From positions 31,667-95,666 of the forward strand of contig CAUYLG010033243.1 in the NCBI GenBank assembly GCA_963573385.1: DNA of 64,000 nucleotides. Reading direction: 5' to 3'. Made by a program: the position numbers and the translations under genes. The notes under the pieces are model-generated. The model did no database searches. It was not told where the DNA came from and saw only the letters and a program-made list of their open reading frames with translations. The DNA is from Cacajao melanocephalus (lineage: Eukaryota > Chordata > Mammalia > Primates > Pitheciidae). Each line of letters begins with the position of its first letter. The stretch's first letter is position 1. Below, piece by piece: positions 47,721 to 60,372 of this stretch.

Positions 47721-48125
47721 TGTGTGTGTCTGTCTGTCTTCTGAATAGGAAGGAGGAGAGGGAAAGATAATATGATAAACTATGGTGAAACTAAATTGTG
47801 AAATATTTCCTGTGTGAATCTCTGACTTGTTAGCCATCCAAAGATTTGTTATCTGGGAAGATAGATCTCCTGTTCAGTTAAGGATCAGTTGCTGGCTGGG
47901 TAGACACAGAAACATGAGATCCCTCAGATGGCAACCCTAGTTGCAGTTCAGGTGAGAGCTGAAGGGGACCTGAACTGGGGCATTAGCAGTGGGGTGGATT
48001 AAGAGACTCTCAGAAGGTGGATGCCACAGAGATTGGTAATAATTGGATTTGGAAGGAATCTCTAACTGAGTGATATTCCAAGGTGTACCTGTAGACTGAA
48101 GTATGCCTCAGGTTCTGCCAAGGAT
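47505..48125 (-). mobile_element. L2 fragment, antisense, with a TG microsatellite
   Basis: The right part (GTTGCAGTTCAGGTGAGAGC, GGTGGATTAAGAGACTCTCA) matches the complement of L2 ORF2. The left part (AATTCATAGTTTAGCAGAGA) matches the L2 3' end. The middle is diverged. Confidence 0.65.
47684..47739. repeat. (TG)n/(TCTG)n microsatellite
   Basis: About 18 TG units followed by TCTGTGTGTGTC and TCTG units. Confidence 0.95.
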
Positions 48126-48129
48126 GAAT

Positions 48130-50388
48130 CGGTTTGCTGAAATGAGACCGCTGAGTATTAGGCAATGTGCCATTCACTTTGTTACTACTGTTTCCTCATC
48201 AAAGTTTTAAATAATTAGATGTTATTTCCTTAGGTTTGAACATAGTTGGAATTTAGCTTAGAAGAGAATCTTAATGCTAGAGAAAAATTACTTACCTTGG
48301 TTTATCACAGTGCCAAGATTAATTCTGATAAGAGTGATGTGGTTACAACTTTAAAATTTTTAAATGTATGACTCAGAGCATTTTCCCTTTTACAGAACTT
48401 ATCAAAGTCAGACTGAATAAACCAGGAAGAATAAAATTATTATAGTTGAAAGATTTGACATTTGATTTTTATTGCATTTTCGGTCTAAAACTTAATGACA
48501 GTAAGCAAGAAGAGGTTATCCTTGTCTCCTGCAATTACATCTTCTGGTTTTTCTTTCTGGAAAATATTTAACAGAACAGTTGATTTTATTCACTTAAAGA
48601 TAATAACCAAACCCTTAGCCAATACCACAGAAAATGAAATTTAGATTTAATGGGTTTTAGGGTATGCTTTTACTAATAATCTCAAGTTATATTTCCTAAG
48701 ATTTATGAAACAAAAATATCTCATCTAGAAGCCAATTTTATTGTTTGGTGCAAATGAGACATTTCTGTTAATATTACATTTCACTAATATATTTTCTATT
48801 AAGATGTTAAAAAGTCACAGTGTTTTTTAGAAGATTGCTTTCCCTTTACCATCTTCCTTTTTATCCAGTTGGAAAAAAAATCTTCTAAGGATTTTTTGTT
48901 TAATTTCACTGTTCTGACTGTTCACCAAAAAGAGTCAAAGAAGCTTGAGACTTATATGCAATAATTCACTAGTTGAATGTACTTTGACTCTAGGTGTTGT
49001 TTTTTTAATTTGATAAGGTTTGCAAAAATTTTTGTTTGCTGTGTTATTTAGTATAGTTTGGGGAAATAAAATGTGTCCAGAGGGAATTTTTTAAAATAGA
49101 AAATCTAATGATATAACTATACAGAATGAATGTATGATACTTTCTTTTTATCCTTTTAAAAGGACACTTTACTTACCTCAGTGAAATTAAATCTTTTTCA
49201 TTGAGGTGAGTTATTGACTCATAAAAACAGCAATGCTGAAATGATCTCCCCTTCAACCACTCCCCTCAGATGTCTGCTTCTGAAAATCAATTGCTCAAAA
49301 CTGATGATAGCAAAAGTGGTCAGGATGTGTTTAGAGGATGATAAATGATAGGGAAGGACTTTTCGTAAATATGCAACCTACAGGATAATTTCTAAATTTA
49401 CTGGTAACTGTACATCGATAATCCTCAGTAAATAAACTGAACCTTACAAATAAATCAGACAAGCAAAAACTCATCACCCCTCAAGTAAATTATTTCTAAG
49501 GGACATGGTAAATATTTTGAAAATATTTAAAAGGATATTTATGACATTGATTAAGTGAATCCCCCTGTATATTCTCCATAGTATCATTTTATTATAATTC
49601 CCTTTACTGTACTAGAAGGAGCTGAATAGTAATTATTAAACAGCCTACCCTAGGTTGTTTAGATATTAAAATAGCAAGAAATTATAAGGAAGACTCACCA
49701 AAAGTAGTGAAGATAGGTATTAATGGAGACAAAATGTAGTTTTATTCCAAATTCTCCCTCTTGTCAAAAATATAGAAGTAATCCAGTTAGTAACCATGCA
49801 TTTTTATGAACACTATTTAAAAAAAATAAAAATGAGAAAAGGAGCCATAAATGTGCAGAAACAATTGAAGTGTATATAAATCAATGTTGAACTTTTTACA
49901 GTATTAGATTCATAGCATGAGAACTTGGTATTGGAAATTGTTAAGGATTTTTAAAGGACTGTAATAATATTGTGGTTATATCTTATAACAGAGTCTTTAT
50001 TTCTTAAAGATATATAATGAAATACTACAAATGAAATAATAGTGATGTTTGGGATTTCCTTCAAATAAAATTCAATGGAAGAGTGAGTAGGGGGACAATG
50101 GATAAAAAAGATCACCCATGAGTTGTTGATTCATGAAACTGGGTCATGAATACATTGAGATTTGTCGTATTACTTGTGTACCTCTGTATATGCTTGAACT
50201 TATACACCTACACACAGACACACACACACACACACACAGGCACGCACATACGCACACGAAATCATATACTATCTCACATTAGGTAGCAAACAACAAGATA
50301 CAATTACCATCCCCTCTGAAGAACATAGCTACTACAAGAAACCATCATCATCATCATCATCACATTTAATCATTACACCAAATCCATT
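48130..50388. other. Unclassified AT-rich sequence; CA and ATC repeats near 50209-50362
   Basis: No gene or repeat family recognised between 48130 and 50200. A (CA)n stretch lies at about 50209-50239 and a short (ATC)n run at 50344-50361. Confidence 0.45.
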
Positions 50389-50389
50389 T

Positions 50390-50525
50390 AGATGATCATA
50401 TTACTCTTATTTTTCAGAAGAGAAAACTAAGACTTAGAGATGTTAACTATCTTTTCCAAGGTTAGATATCTGCTGAATATCAGAACTAGTAATTTTAAGG
50501 TATGTTTTCTTTCCAAATCATTGGT
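50390..50525 (-). mobile_element. MIR fragment, antisense
   Basis: The complement of the MIR core: TTTTTCAGAAGAGAAAACTA, GACTTAGAGATGTTAACTAT, TGAATATCAGAACTAGTAAT. Confidence 0.65.
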
Positions 50526-50614
50526 ACACTTGCTAGAGTTTAGTATTTTGGGTTGCCTGTGGATATTGTAGACATTATACAAGGGTATGTGAAAATAAAT
50601 TAAAACCACCTAAA

Positions 50615-50978
50615 TGAGAACAAACTATTTATTCAGAGCTGGTTATAGTTCCAGATACTACCATTTGCATTTTTCAGAGATTCAGAGATAGGCAGGGGAG
50701 TGGTAAAACTTTATATTGAAAAATAAAAATGCAAAGATATTATATATGCTCTGACTAGACATTCTTGGCATGGAAAAGCGGGAGGTAAGCTACCTGGAAG
50801 TGGGACATCTTACGAGTTTGGGTTGAGATGCATATTTGGGTTTTTCTTTTGGCCCTGAGTTGGGAATAGGGACAAAATGTGGGGAAGCTGGCTGAAGCTT
50901 GCAGATTGTGGTTTGGTTTCCCAGGCTTGTTGCTGCAAAGATTGTGCATCAGAGTGCTATTGTCATATATTGTGACTG

Positions 50979-51028
<50 letters not shown>

Positions 51029-51162
51029 GTGACTGTATATGTATATATATCTGGCCATTGTCTATTTGTGTGTTCAGTCTTAATCTTACCTTTGCATCAT
51101 TCTCATGGAAGCTTGAGACCTTCACCATTTAGGGATTGTTCAGTTGTACATATAGTTTCCCA
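50615..51162 (-). repeat. 3' LTR of the class I ERV
   Basis: Shares with 61214-61710 the passages TGCTCTGACTAGACATTCTTGGCATGG (there with four differences), GGACAAA.TGTGGGGAAGCTG and GGTTTCCCAGGCTTGTTGCT. It begins TGAGAACAAACT on the plus strand and ends near GTTTCCCA. A TA/TG microsatellite has expanded within it. A purine-rich stretch (minus-strand ACAAAAAAGG) next to its upstream end may be the old polypurine tract. Confidence 0.75.
50976..51047. repeat. (TA)n(TG)n microsatellite in the LTR
   Basis: TA units, then about 13 TG units, then TA units again, then a degenerate stretch, inside the ERV 3' LTR. Confidence 0.9.
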
Positions 51163-51164
51163 AG

Positions 51165-52470
51165 ATCTTGACCTTTTTTGTCATGGTATAATCATGGCTA
51201 TCATCTGATAAGAGAGTGGCTGCACAGAAGTATCTAAGACTCCAGATAGAATGTAACAGATCAGCATCATGAGCACTGTGACAAAAACAAGAATAGTTTA
51301 TAGTCCTTGTAATATGTTTCGGATCCAGAAACCCAAATTACCCAATTCAGGCTGTGAGAAAAATTTCTATAGGACATGAGGATCACCTTAGAGATTTAGG
51401 TAGCTTTTGTGTAAGGTAGCACATAGCCTGTTCTGCCTTGCCTGTTTTTTAAATCTATGTACCGCAAGAAGTATTAGCATTGTCACAGATGCCACCAAGG
51501 CTAGCCAGCAAGAAATTTAGAGCAATGAGATTATTACTGCTATCAATGAGTTAAGACTGATGTGTATTACATCTAGGGCAGAGGTGGTACTGTTAATAAC
51601 TTCTGTTAATGTTAAATTTCATATAATCTTTTCTATGTACATGATTTCTGGTGTTGGGAACACTGCTCTGATTATTCATATAAACAGTGAGTCAGTAATT
51701 CTCCCTGATAGAATGCTTCAAAGGTAGCCTCATTTTGGAACTTGTATTTGAGTCAGAATATCCAGCCTTGATGATTTTAGAATCAGGGTCTCTGTGTAAC
51801 GAAAAGACGATGTGTTAGCCTGAGGCAAATGGGACCAGGAGTTTTGGCCACGAACTGGATGGCCACGGACAAAAAGAATTATTCATGATATGAGGTGGGA
51901 ACCAAGGCCTCACATTAGCTGAGTTACATATTTGAATCTTTATTACTCTCTTCCAGGCATCAAGTAATTGGCCCATTGTCCAGTGAAGATTATGGAATTC
52001 AAATTTAAAATTATGTAGAGTCTGATAAACAGACAGTAAGAATTGGTTCTTTTTCTGGTATAGAGGGACAACAGCAAAGTTGTAGGTTGGTTTGTTCAAA
52101 GTCATTTGTTCATGTAGGTACAAGTGGAAACGTCACTGATTATAATTTGCTGGGGTGTCATTTGATGAGACTAGAATTGCTCAGAGGTTTTTTATCAGGG
52201 GTTCTGGTTATGGATGACACATGCAGCAGTCTGTGATATTGAGGGCAGTGGCTAATTTTTGGAAAAAAATGTCTAAAAATGGTATTAGAATGAGTATGTT
52301 CTGACTCAATTATAATAGACAAGATAAAAAGAGAAAAAGAATCATTATTAGTGGATGACAATCAGGGCTCTATAGAAAATTAGAAGAGTGGTAACAGGCA
52401 AGAAGATTAAAAACAAACAAACCTGCAAAAAGCAAACAGGGGTTTTAGATTTGATGTATTGAGTGGAAGC
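51165..52470 (-). pseudogene. ERV env remnant
   Basis: The minus strand between integrase and the 3' LTR carries short open pieces (for example 51815-52123 and 52158-52361). Near 51240-51360 lies a hydrophobic stretch preceded by a 'WIRNILQGL' reading, which resembles the membrane-proximal and transmembrane end of a class I retroviral envelope. Stops and frameshifts are frequent, so no envelope protein is possible. The assignment rests on position and on the C-terminal pattern; the surface domain is not recognisable to me. Confidence 0.55.
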
Positions 52471-52473
52471 TGT

Positions 52474-53460
52474 CTACTGTCTGAGATCATCTTTTTCTGG
52501 GGGTTTTGGGTCAGCCATCTGCTTCTGAAGACAACTATTTCTATAACAACTCTTAGAATTCTGTTTTTCTGTTGGAGTAGCCTTCCAGTTGCATGGAATA
52601 CTGAGTTGCTTCTTTAGTTGTGAGACATGAATCCAAGGATTGATCCTCTGGAGTTTCAATGTTGTATTTGTTGTTAAAAGTATCTGATAAGGTCCCTTAT
52701 AGGGGATGTTCAAGAACAGTTTTTTCTAATGTCTGTTCCAATAATCAGGATTTCCTGTTGAAGATCATGAAGAGGCTGTGAAGGAAGGTGTTGTAAACAA
52801 ATTAAGAAGTCAGTCTTAACTTATTGGTGATGAGACGAGTATACTGCAGGAGTCTCTTGTGATATTTTACCATATTTTTGTGTAGCAGGGTAGTCTAATA
52901 CTGTAGGTGGTGTCCATAAATGAATGGGCCTCCCAGTTACCAGTTCATAGGTTGATAATCAGTATGTCTCTGAGCAGGTGGACCATATGGCCATAAGTGC
53001 TGGTGGAAATAACTTTGGTATCCCAAAGGAGGCTCGGGTGCTTCAGAAAGCTTTGCTAATTTTAAGGATGCTATTGGTTCTTGCAACTTTTCTAGAAGAT
53101 TGTGGATGGTAAGGGCAGTGTCATTTTTGAGTAAAGGACAATGCATTACAGATTTATTTTACAATGGCTCCCATAAAACATGAGCCTTGGTTACTTGTTA
53201 TAAAAGTTGGTATGCCCCAAGTTAGAAATGCATTATCAAGGAGCTTTGTACTGATTGTGAAGGCTGTAGCTTTTCGTCAAGGAAATGTTTCAACTGATCT
53301 TGAAAATACACATACAATAACAAAAATATATTCACGTTTTCATGGAGAATGGAAATTGGATAAAACCTATCTGAAGGCGTTAAGGGTCCTTGAGATTTCA
53401 CATCCACTTTCATAGTTTCTCCAGGATTCTGTTGGGTTGACGGGTGACACATAATCTAAA
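52474..53460 (-). pseudogene. ERV integrase (end of pol), decayed
   Basis: Minus-strand frames show, in order, a core-domain passage (53222-53452 and onward, with TWGIPTFI and the HCPYHPQSS block) and a C-terminal domain (52474-52713) with GPYQILLTT and PWIHVSQLKK. These match the catalytic core and C-terminal domain of gammaretroviral integrases. Stops fall between the blocks, for example in the core near 53155. Confidence 0.85.
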
Positions 53461-53876
53461 AATAGCCTCAACTGTCCATACATCTTCCCCACCAATGTTG
53501 ATTTAAGATAGTAAACAACTTGTCTGTACCATGATGAGTACTTTTATAGGGAAATTTTGTTCATACCCATTTGAAATTATTCATGTCTCCAGTGTCCTTA
53601 CTGGGGGTGCCAGAGATGATTTGAGTGAAATGTGCAACCAGAGTTTTTCCATTCTTCCTTTTCAGGACTTTTTAGTAGCTTAACATTGATATTTTGATAA
53701 TGGCCATTTTGAATATTTCAAGGGATTTATTCTTTGATAATTTAATTAGGCTCATAACCTTGGGGAAGCCTGCTTATTGGCAGAATGATCTGCTATAGCA
53801 TTTCCCTTAGCTTTTATACTATCAGTTTTTGCATGGGCTTTAACCTTTAAAATAGCCACCTCCCCAGGAAGCATCT
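53461..53876 (-). pseudogene. ERV pol, RNase H to integrase stretch
   Basis: Lies between the integrase homology and the nested L1 and should represent the RNase H or connection part of pol. No single motif is convincing; the call rests on position within the provirus. Confidence 0.45.
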
Positions 53877-53886
53877 AAAAGTTTCT

Positions 53887-54152
53887 TTTTTTAGACTTTT
53901 ATTTTAAGTTTAGGGGTACATGCGTAGGTTTGTTATATAGGTAAACCTGGGTCATAGGGGTTTGTTGTACAGATTATTTCATCACCCAGATATTAAGTTT
54001 AGTACCCTTTAGTTATCTTTGTGGATTCTCTCCTCCCACCCTTCACCCCCTGGTAGGCATAAAGACACATGCAGGTAAATGTTCATTGCAGCACTATTTA
54101 CAATAGCAAAGCCGTGAAATCAGCCTAGATGCCCATGGGTGGTAGATTGGAT
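53887..54152 (-). mobile_element. Short 5'-inverted L1 (twin-priming structure) in pol
   Basis: The left part (53887-54057) is the complement of a primate L1 3' UTR: a T-rich tail, GTTTAGGGGTACATGCGTAG, then the C-rich GACTCTCTCCTCCC-like stretch. The right part (54058-54152) is plus-strand ORF2 sequence (TGTTCATTGCAGCACTATTT, ACAATAGCAAAG). Identical 10-bp duplications AAAAGTTTCT at 53877-53886 and 54153-54162 show that both parts form one insertion whose 5' portion is inverted. Confidence 0.95.
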
Positions 54153-54162
54153 AAAAGTTTCT

Positions 54163-54361
54163 GGTCTGTTTTTGATAGAAGTTCCAGCAGAGATGAGAAA
54201 CCTCTTTGGTTGCAAAGCATCCCAAAGTCATGTACTACTGCAAAAGCATACCTGCTGTATATATGCATGTTTACTTTCTAGGCTTTGGCTAGGTGACAAG
54301 CTCTGGTAAGCATAATATGTTCTGCCATCTGAGCTGATAGTACCTCAGTTGGAAGAGCATA
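54163..54361 (-). pseudogene. ERV pol remnant between the L1 and MER2
   Basis: About 200 bp of provirus lie between the two nested insertions and should belong to RNase H. No clear motif is seen. Confidence 0.45.
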
Positions 54362-54492
54362 GTGTCCTTCCTCAGTACCTGCAGTGAATTAGTTTCAGGA
54401 CTCCTCCTGCGGATACCAATATTCAAGTACACTCAAGTTTCCGATATAAAATGTTGTAGTATTTGCATATAATCTACACACATCCCCCTGTA

Positions 54493-54830
54493 TGCAGTCA
54501 TAGGCCACATAACAATGTTTTGGTCAATGACGGACCTCATATGTGACAGTGAAACCCTAAGATGATAATATCATACTTTACCATACCTTTCCTATGTTTA
54601 GATATGCGAATATTTACCATTGTGTTACAATTACCTGCACTATTCAGTATAGTAACATGTTGTATATGTTTATAGCCTAGGATCTCTAGGGTATACCATA
54701 TAGCCTAGGTGCATAGTAGGCTCTATCACCTAGGTTTGTTAAGTACACTCTGTAATGTTCACACAGTGATAAAATTGCCTAAGGATGCATTTCTCAGAAA
54801 GTATCCCCCTCATTAATTAATGCATGATTA
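54493..54830 (+). mobile_element. Tigger3-like non-autonomous DNA transposon inside MER2
   Basis: Begins near CAGTCATAGGCCACATAACA and ends near TTAATTAATGCATGATTA, with TA at both junctions (54491-54492 and 54831-54832). The interior (ATTGTGTTACAATTACCTGC, ATAGCCTAGGTGCATAGTAG) matches a known Tigger-family MER element of about 340 bp. The family name is from memory. Confidence 0.8.
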
Positions 54831-54850
54831 TACTTTAAATCATCTCATGA

Positions 54851-55209
<359 letters not shown>

Positions 55210-55239
55210 TACTGTATTTTTATTTGTATTATTTTTTCT

Positions 55240-56435
55240 AAAAATTTTTTAAAAGCTGCTTGTGTAAATTTATGAAGTACAAGTGTAATTTTGTTACACG
55301 GATATATCGGGTAGTGGCAAAGTCAGGGTTTTTAGTATATCCTTCACCAGAATAATGCACATTGTACCCATTAAGTAATTTTTCATCTTCTACACCCCTC
55401 TCCCCCCCCCACCCTTCCAAGTCTTCATTGTCTATCATTTCTTCTAAGAACTGGAACAATACAAATATGCCCACTTTCACCACTCCTATTCAATATAGTA
55501 CTGGAAGTTCTAGGCAGAGCAATTTGGCAAGAAGAAAGAAATAAAAGACATCCAAACTGGAAAAAAAGATGACAAATTATCCCTGTTCACTGATGGTAGA
55601 ATCTTATATCCAGAAAACCCTGAAGACTCTACCAAAAAACTAAATTTGATAAATGAATTCAGTAGCTTCAGGACACGAAATGAACATATAAAAATAAGTA
55701 ACCTTTATATACACCAATAATCATCTGGCTGAGAACCAACTCAAGAAGGTAATCTCATTTATAATAACTACAGAAAACCCATAAAATACCTAGGAAATAT
55801 ATTTTACCAAGGAAGTGAAAGATGTCTGCAAGGAAAACTACAAAACACTAATGAAGAAATTGTAGATGACATAAAAAAATGGAAACATCCTATTCTCATG
55901 ATTCAGAAGAATTACTATCATTAAAATGACCATACTGCTCAAAACTGTATCAGGATTCAATGCACTTCCTACCAAAATACCAATGTCTTTTTTCCTTAAA
56001 TTAGAAAAAAAAATCCTAAAGTCTCTATGGAACCAAAAATAATCCTGAATACCCAAAGCAAGCAAAAAGAACAAAGCTGGAGGTATCACATTACCTGACT
56101 TCAAATTATGTTACAAGGCAATAGTAACCAAAACAGCATCGTATTAGAAAATAGACATTTAGATCAATGAAACAGAATAGAGTGGCCCGAAATAAAGCCA
56201 TATACTCACAGCCAATCGATCTTTGACAAAGTCTGCAAGAACATACACTGGGGAATGGACATACTTTTCTATAAATAATGCTGGGAAAATTTGATAGCCA
56301 TATGCAGAACAATGAAACTGGGCCCCTATCTCTCACCATATACAAATATCAACTTGAGATGTATTACATAAGACTTAAATGTGAGACCTGATATTATAAC
56401 AATACTTGAAGAAAACCTAGGGAAAACTCTTCTGA
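55240..56435 (-). mobile_element. 5'-inverted primate L1 inside MER2
   Basis: 55240-55440 is the complement of an L1 3' UTR: a T-rich start, TTACACGGATATATCGGG, then the C-rich stretch TCTCCCCCCCCCACCC. From about 55441 to 56435 the sequence turns to plus-strand ORF2 (AGAACTGGAACAATACAAAT, AAGCAAGCAAAAAGAACAAA, CCCGAAATAAAGCCATATAC). One L1 insertion with an inverted 5' part explains both orientations between two MER2 pieces. Target duplications are not sharply readable. Confidence 0.85.
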
Positions 56436-56500
56436 ATATTTTGTGTTCGTGGTTGGTGGAATCCTTGGTTCAGGAGTCCACAGATGTGGAGGGCCAACTG

Positions 56501-58036
56501 TACTCTAAAGGAGAGCTTAAATTAGTGAGTGATAACATATCCTGTTTGATAACCTCCAGTTTCTGTTCTGAGGTATCCATCAACAAATAATATTAGGTGA
56601 TAGTTTCCAATGAGAGTCTGTAATAAATCTGAGTGAGGTATATAAAGTCCCCTAACTTAGGTAAGATAATTGTAAAGTTTCCCTTCTTTTGGTAGGAGCA
56701 GGAGAGTGGCAGGACTTAGGAGTATTGTAGTGGTGAATTTTAGTAATGTAGGAGGGAGAGAGTAACAGAGTCTCATAAGAGGTTAGCTAACTGGCTAGAA
56801 AGCGTTGTTTGCTCTTAATCAGTAGTAATATTTGTACTGTGTAAAGAACCATGAGGTCAAGTGGGGAGCTAATAAATAATTCAGCAGAAGCATTAAAAAT
56901 TATTGCAGCAGTGGCTATTATCCTGATACAAGGAGGCTAAGTCTGTGCAACCAGGTCATGGGTGCGGTTATAGTAAGCAATGAGTTTCTGATGTTTCTCT
57001 TGAAGTTGAGTTTAAACCTCAACCTGTCCAGATCACTCATGAACAAATAGATAAAAGGACCTTTTGTAGTTAAGGGTTCCCAGAGAAGGTGAGGCTCTTA
57101 AAGAGCCTTCTTTAGATTACAGAAGGCCTGTTCATGTTTTTCCTCTCAGAGGAGAGTATCTTTTATTGAAGCCCTAGTCAATTCATAAAGAGATGTTGCA
57201 ATCCCAGAAAAGTTTGGCACTTATTATGTTCAGTATCAGTTAAACTTAGAACTTCCCTTAAGTTGTCATTTACTAGAGGGCCAGGGCAAGTTGAATTGTC
57301 TTTATGATGAGAGTGTGCTTTCTCCTTTATATATAGCTCATACCCTAAATAATGGACTCTATTCTGGCATAATTATAATTTATTTTTTGCAGTGTTATGT
57401 CTTTTTCTGTTAAGGCTGAAAATAAATAAATGGAATTCCTCTTACAGGCTTTGTTGTCCTCTGAACAAAGTAGGAGATCATCTACATATTGTATCAAAAC
57501 TGAATTAGAAGAGAAACCTATGTCTTTTAAGTCTTATGTGAACATCTGGGAAAATAGGAGGGGCTTTAATGAACCCCTAAGGCATGACTGTCTGAGTGTA
57601 TTTTTGCAGTCCCCAGGTGAAGATATAAAGGCACTGACTTTACTACAGACACTCTGAAAAGGGCAAAGCAGAGATCTGTTCCAGTGCAGCAAGTGGCTGC
57701 ATTTGGAATTGATGAGAGGATGGTAGTTGGGTTAGGTTCTATGGGGAAATTAAGAATAATAATTTTGTGGATGGCCTTGAGGTATTGAACAAATCAATAT
57801 TCTCGATTGTTTGGTTTCTTTACTGGCAGGATGGGAGTGTTACAAAGGCTAGTGTAGATTATGTGAAGGCCTTTGATATTAGGCTTTTCATCTGTAGGTT
57901 TAAATCTTTGCTTTTGGATATTGGGGGAGTTTGGATAACTGTCTGATAGAAACAGTATGACGTTTAATAGATTTCCCTCTAGTTATTTTTCCTATGTCAG
58001 CAGAAATTTTAGTCCATGGAATGTTAGGTAAAATGT
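56501..58036 (-). pseudogene. ERV reverse transcriptase (pol), decayed
   Basis: On the minus strand the RT fingers and palm are readable in order: NTPILPVKKPN (about 57807-57840), then a conserved block before LYLHLGTAK (in a shifted frame), and YVDD at 57477-57488 within QYVDDLLLCS. YVDD is the catalytic motif of retroviral RTs, with the V usual in gammaretroviruses. Stops and frameshifts separate these motifs, so the enzyme is inactive as encoded. The stretch 56501-57400 should hold the thumb and connection regions. The MLT1 at 58037-58496 separates it from protease. Confidence 0.88.
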
Positions 58037-58496
58037 TGTGGTAAGCAGAATAATAGCCCCTTAAAGATGTTAACGTCTTACTCTCCAGAAACTATGTCAT
58101 CCTATGTCAAGGGAGGTTCAGTTTGTAGTTGCAATTAAGATTGCTAATTAATTGACTTTTACAGTATCCAGGTGGGCCCAATGTAATCACAGTGGTACTT
58201 ACAAGTTGAAGAAGAAGGTTGGTATTAGAGATTTCAAGATGCCCCACTGCTCATTTTGAATGTGAAGGAAGAGGTCATGAGCCAAGGAGTTTAGGTGGCC
58301 TTTAAAAGCTAAAATATGTAAGGCAACAGATTCTCCCTTTGAGCCTCTAGGAGTAATGCAAATCTGGTGACCCTTGATTTTAGCCCAGTAAGATCCATTT
58401 TTGCACTTTTACAGAACTGTAGAATAACAAATGTGTGTTGTTTTAAGCCACTATGTTTGTGGTAATTTGTTACAGTTTCAGTAGGAAACTAATCTG
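58037..58496 (+). mobile_element. MLT1A/B-type LTR between ERV protease and RT
   Basis: Begins TGTGGTAAGCAGAATAATAG. Contains ATCCAGGTGGGCCCAATGTA, GGTCATGAGCCAAGGAGTTT, TTGATTTTAGCCCAGTAAGA and TGTTGTTTTAAGCCACTATG. It ends near GTAGGAAACTAATCTG. Nearly full length at about 460 bp. Provirus homology continues on both sides. Confidence 0.9.
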
Positions 58497-59296
58497 TGTA
58501 TCAAGAGCTTTATCTGGGGTAGGCATCCAATGTAATGGAGGAGGCAGAGATATACCAGAGAACACACAACTTGATAACGAATAGAAGAGACCTCTGGAAC
58601 CTCAAGAAATCGTTCCTCTGATTTGCATTTCAGCTAGTTCCATTTGCAAAGTAAGTCACTTTCTATTAAATTTGCAGGGATGGTATCACAGAGAAGGAAA
58701 TGGTTTTTCACTCAAGAGCCCAAGGATTACAGTTAAAGATTGAGAGATAGGAACAGTCTGTGCATTATTTGAAAAAAACTGCCACCTATGTTATATGTTT
58801 GCTTTAAGGAAGAGGCTGAACAAAGGTGACGGGGGTTAATGAAGAAAGAGTAGCTTTCGTACCTGCTAGCAGGTTGACAATCAATTTATCTTGAGTGTTT
58901 ATGGTAAGGTAGGATATTGGGGTTCTTTTTCTTCCTTCAGATTACCTTCACACATCTGAATTGAGAGATTTTTCTTTGACTTGGTGTTTATTTTGTATGA
59001 TGGGACAATCTTTTTTCCAATGTTTCTTCTGTTTTTAATACTTGCAAGTATCCTTTTCAGCAAATGATGGGCCAGAAAGTGAGCTACCTAGCTATTTCAT
59101 CTGCAGAACTCTAAGTTTATTTTGGGTCTTGTTTGTGTTCTGGAGTACTTTAAAAATGTTATGTAGGACACTTAATTCAGGTAAAAGGGGTTACTTATGC
59201 TAATTTCTGTTTCTAAATAAGTCTCCAATTTCAGGTGTAGTCCATTGACAAATATTCTATAGTTTTATCTTTTCTGTTTGCATGATTGAATTATAG

Positions 59297-59601
<305 letters not shown>

Positions 59602-60370
59602 TTCAATTTTTATTGTAGATATTCCAGGACTAGGATTTTTTTTTTCTACCCTAAGGTTAAAAAAGAAGAGGGATCATCTAGGTCTCTTTTTGAGTCAGTC
59701 CAGTCAGTTTTTGCCATTTAGGATTTAGTGTCTGAGGTTCCAACTAACATACTTTTAAGTTGTCACATGTCAAGTATCTATGTTGTATGCCCTCAAAATA
59801 TTCTAAATTATTCCATGAGTATGTGCTAGTCTTGTGTGGACTTGGGAGAATCCTTAATGATAGCTTTTAATTCAGCTCAGATCTGAAGACTAAATTCTAG
59901 AATTGCTTTCATACCTGGGACCATTTGGGACTAGGAACAATGGGTCTTCAGAGGCAACTGGCATTTTAGGGTTTTAGGAGAGTCATTTGGAAAAGGTAGA
60001 AAGTCCAGACAAGGAAAAGTGAAGGGAGAAGATGATGGCAGAGTGGCAGGAGAGAGAATAATGAAGGGGGAAGAGGGAGGAGGGAAAAGGGAAACCTGGA
60101 TATAAGGAGGCAGCTGAAAGACTAGGAAGGGAGGGATTTACTAGGGAAATGCATCTTGCTTGTTTTTTAAGTTTGTCAAACTGAGGGTTAGCCTAGACCA
60201 AAGCTTCTTTTAGTGAAGCAAGTTTTTAAATCAGAATTTCTTTTGGAGGCCTCTGCACAACAATAGAAAAATGCTGCTCCTTGGGTCTGAGAAATCTTAT
60301 TCCCTTTTTTCCTAAAGCACCTCTCAAATGAACAATTTTTTTTCCAAGTGAAAGTAGCCTTTGAAGTTTC

Positions 60371-60372
<2 letters not shown>

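Noticed and set aside
50209..50362. Regularly spaced short repeats that might suggest a CRISPR array
   Set aside because: They are CA and ATC microsatellites without unique spacers, in a eukaryotic sequence.
55439..56435. Separate sense L1 insertion next to an antisense one
   Set aside because: A single insertion with an inverted 5' part is simpler: both pieces lie between the same MER2 fragments and no second target duplication is seen.
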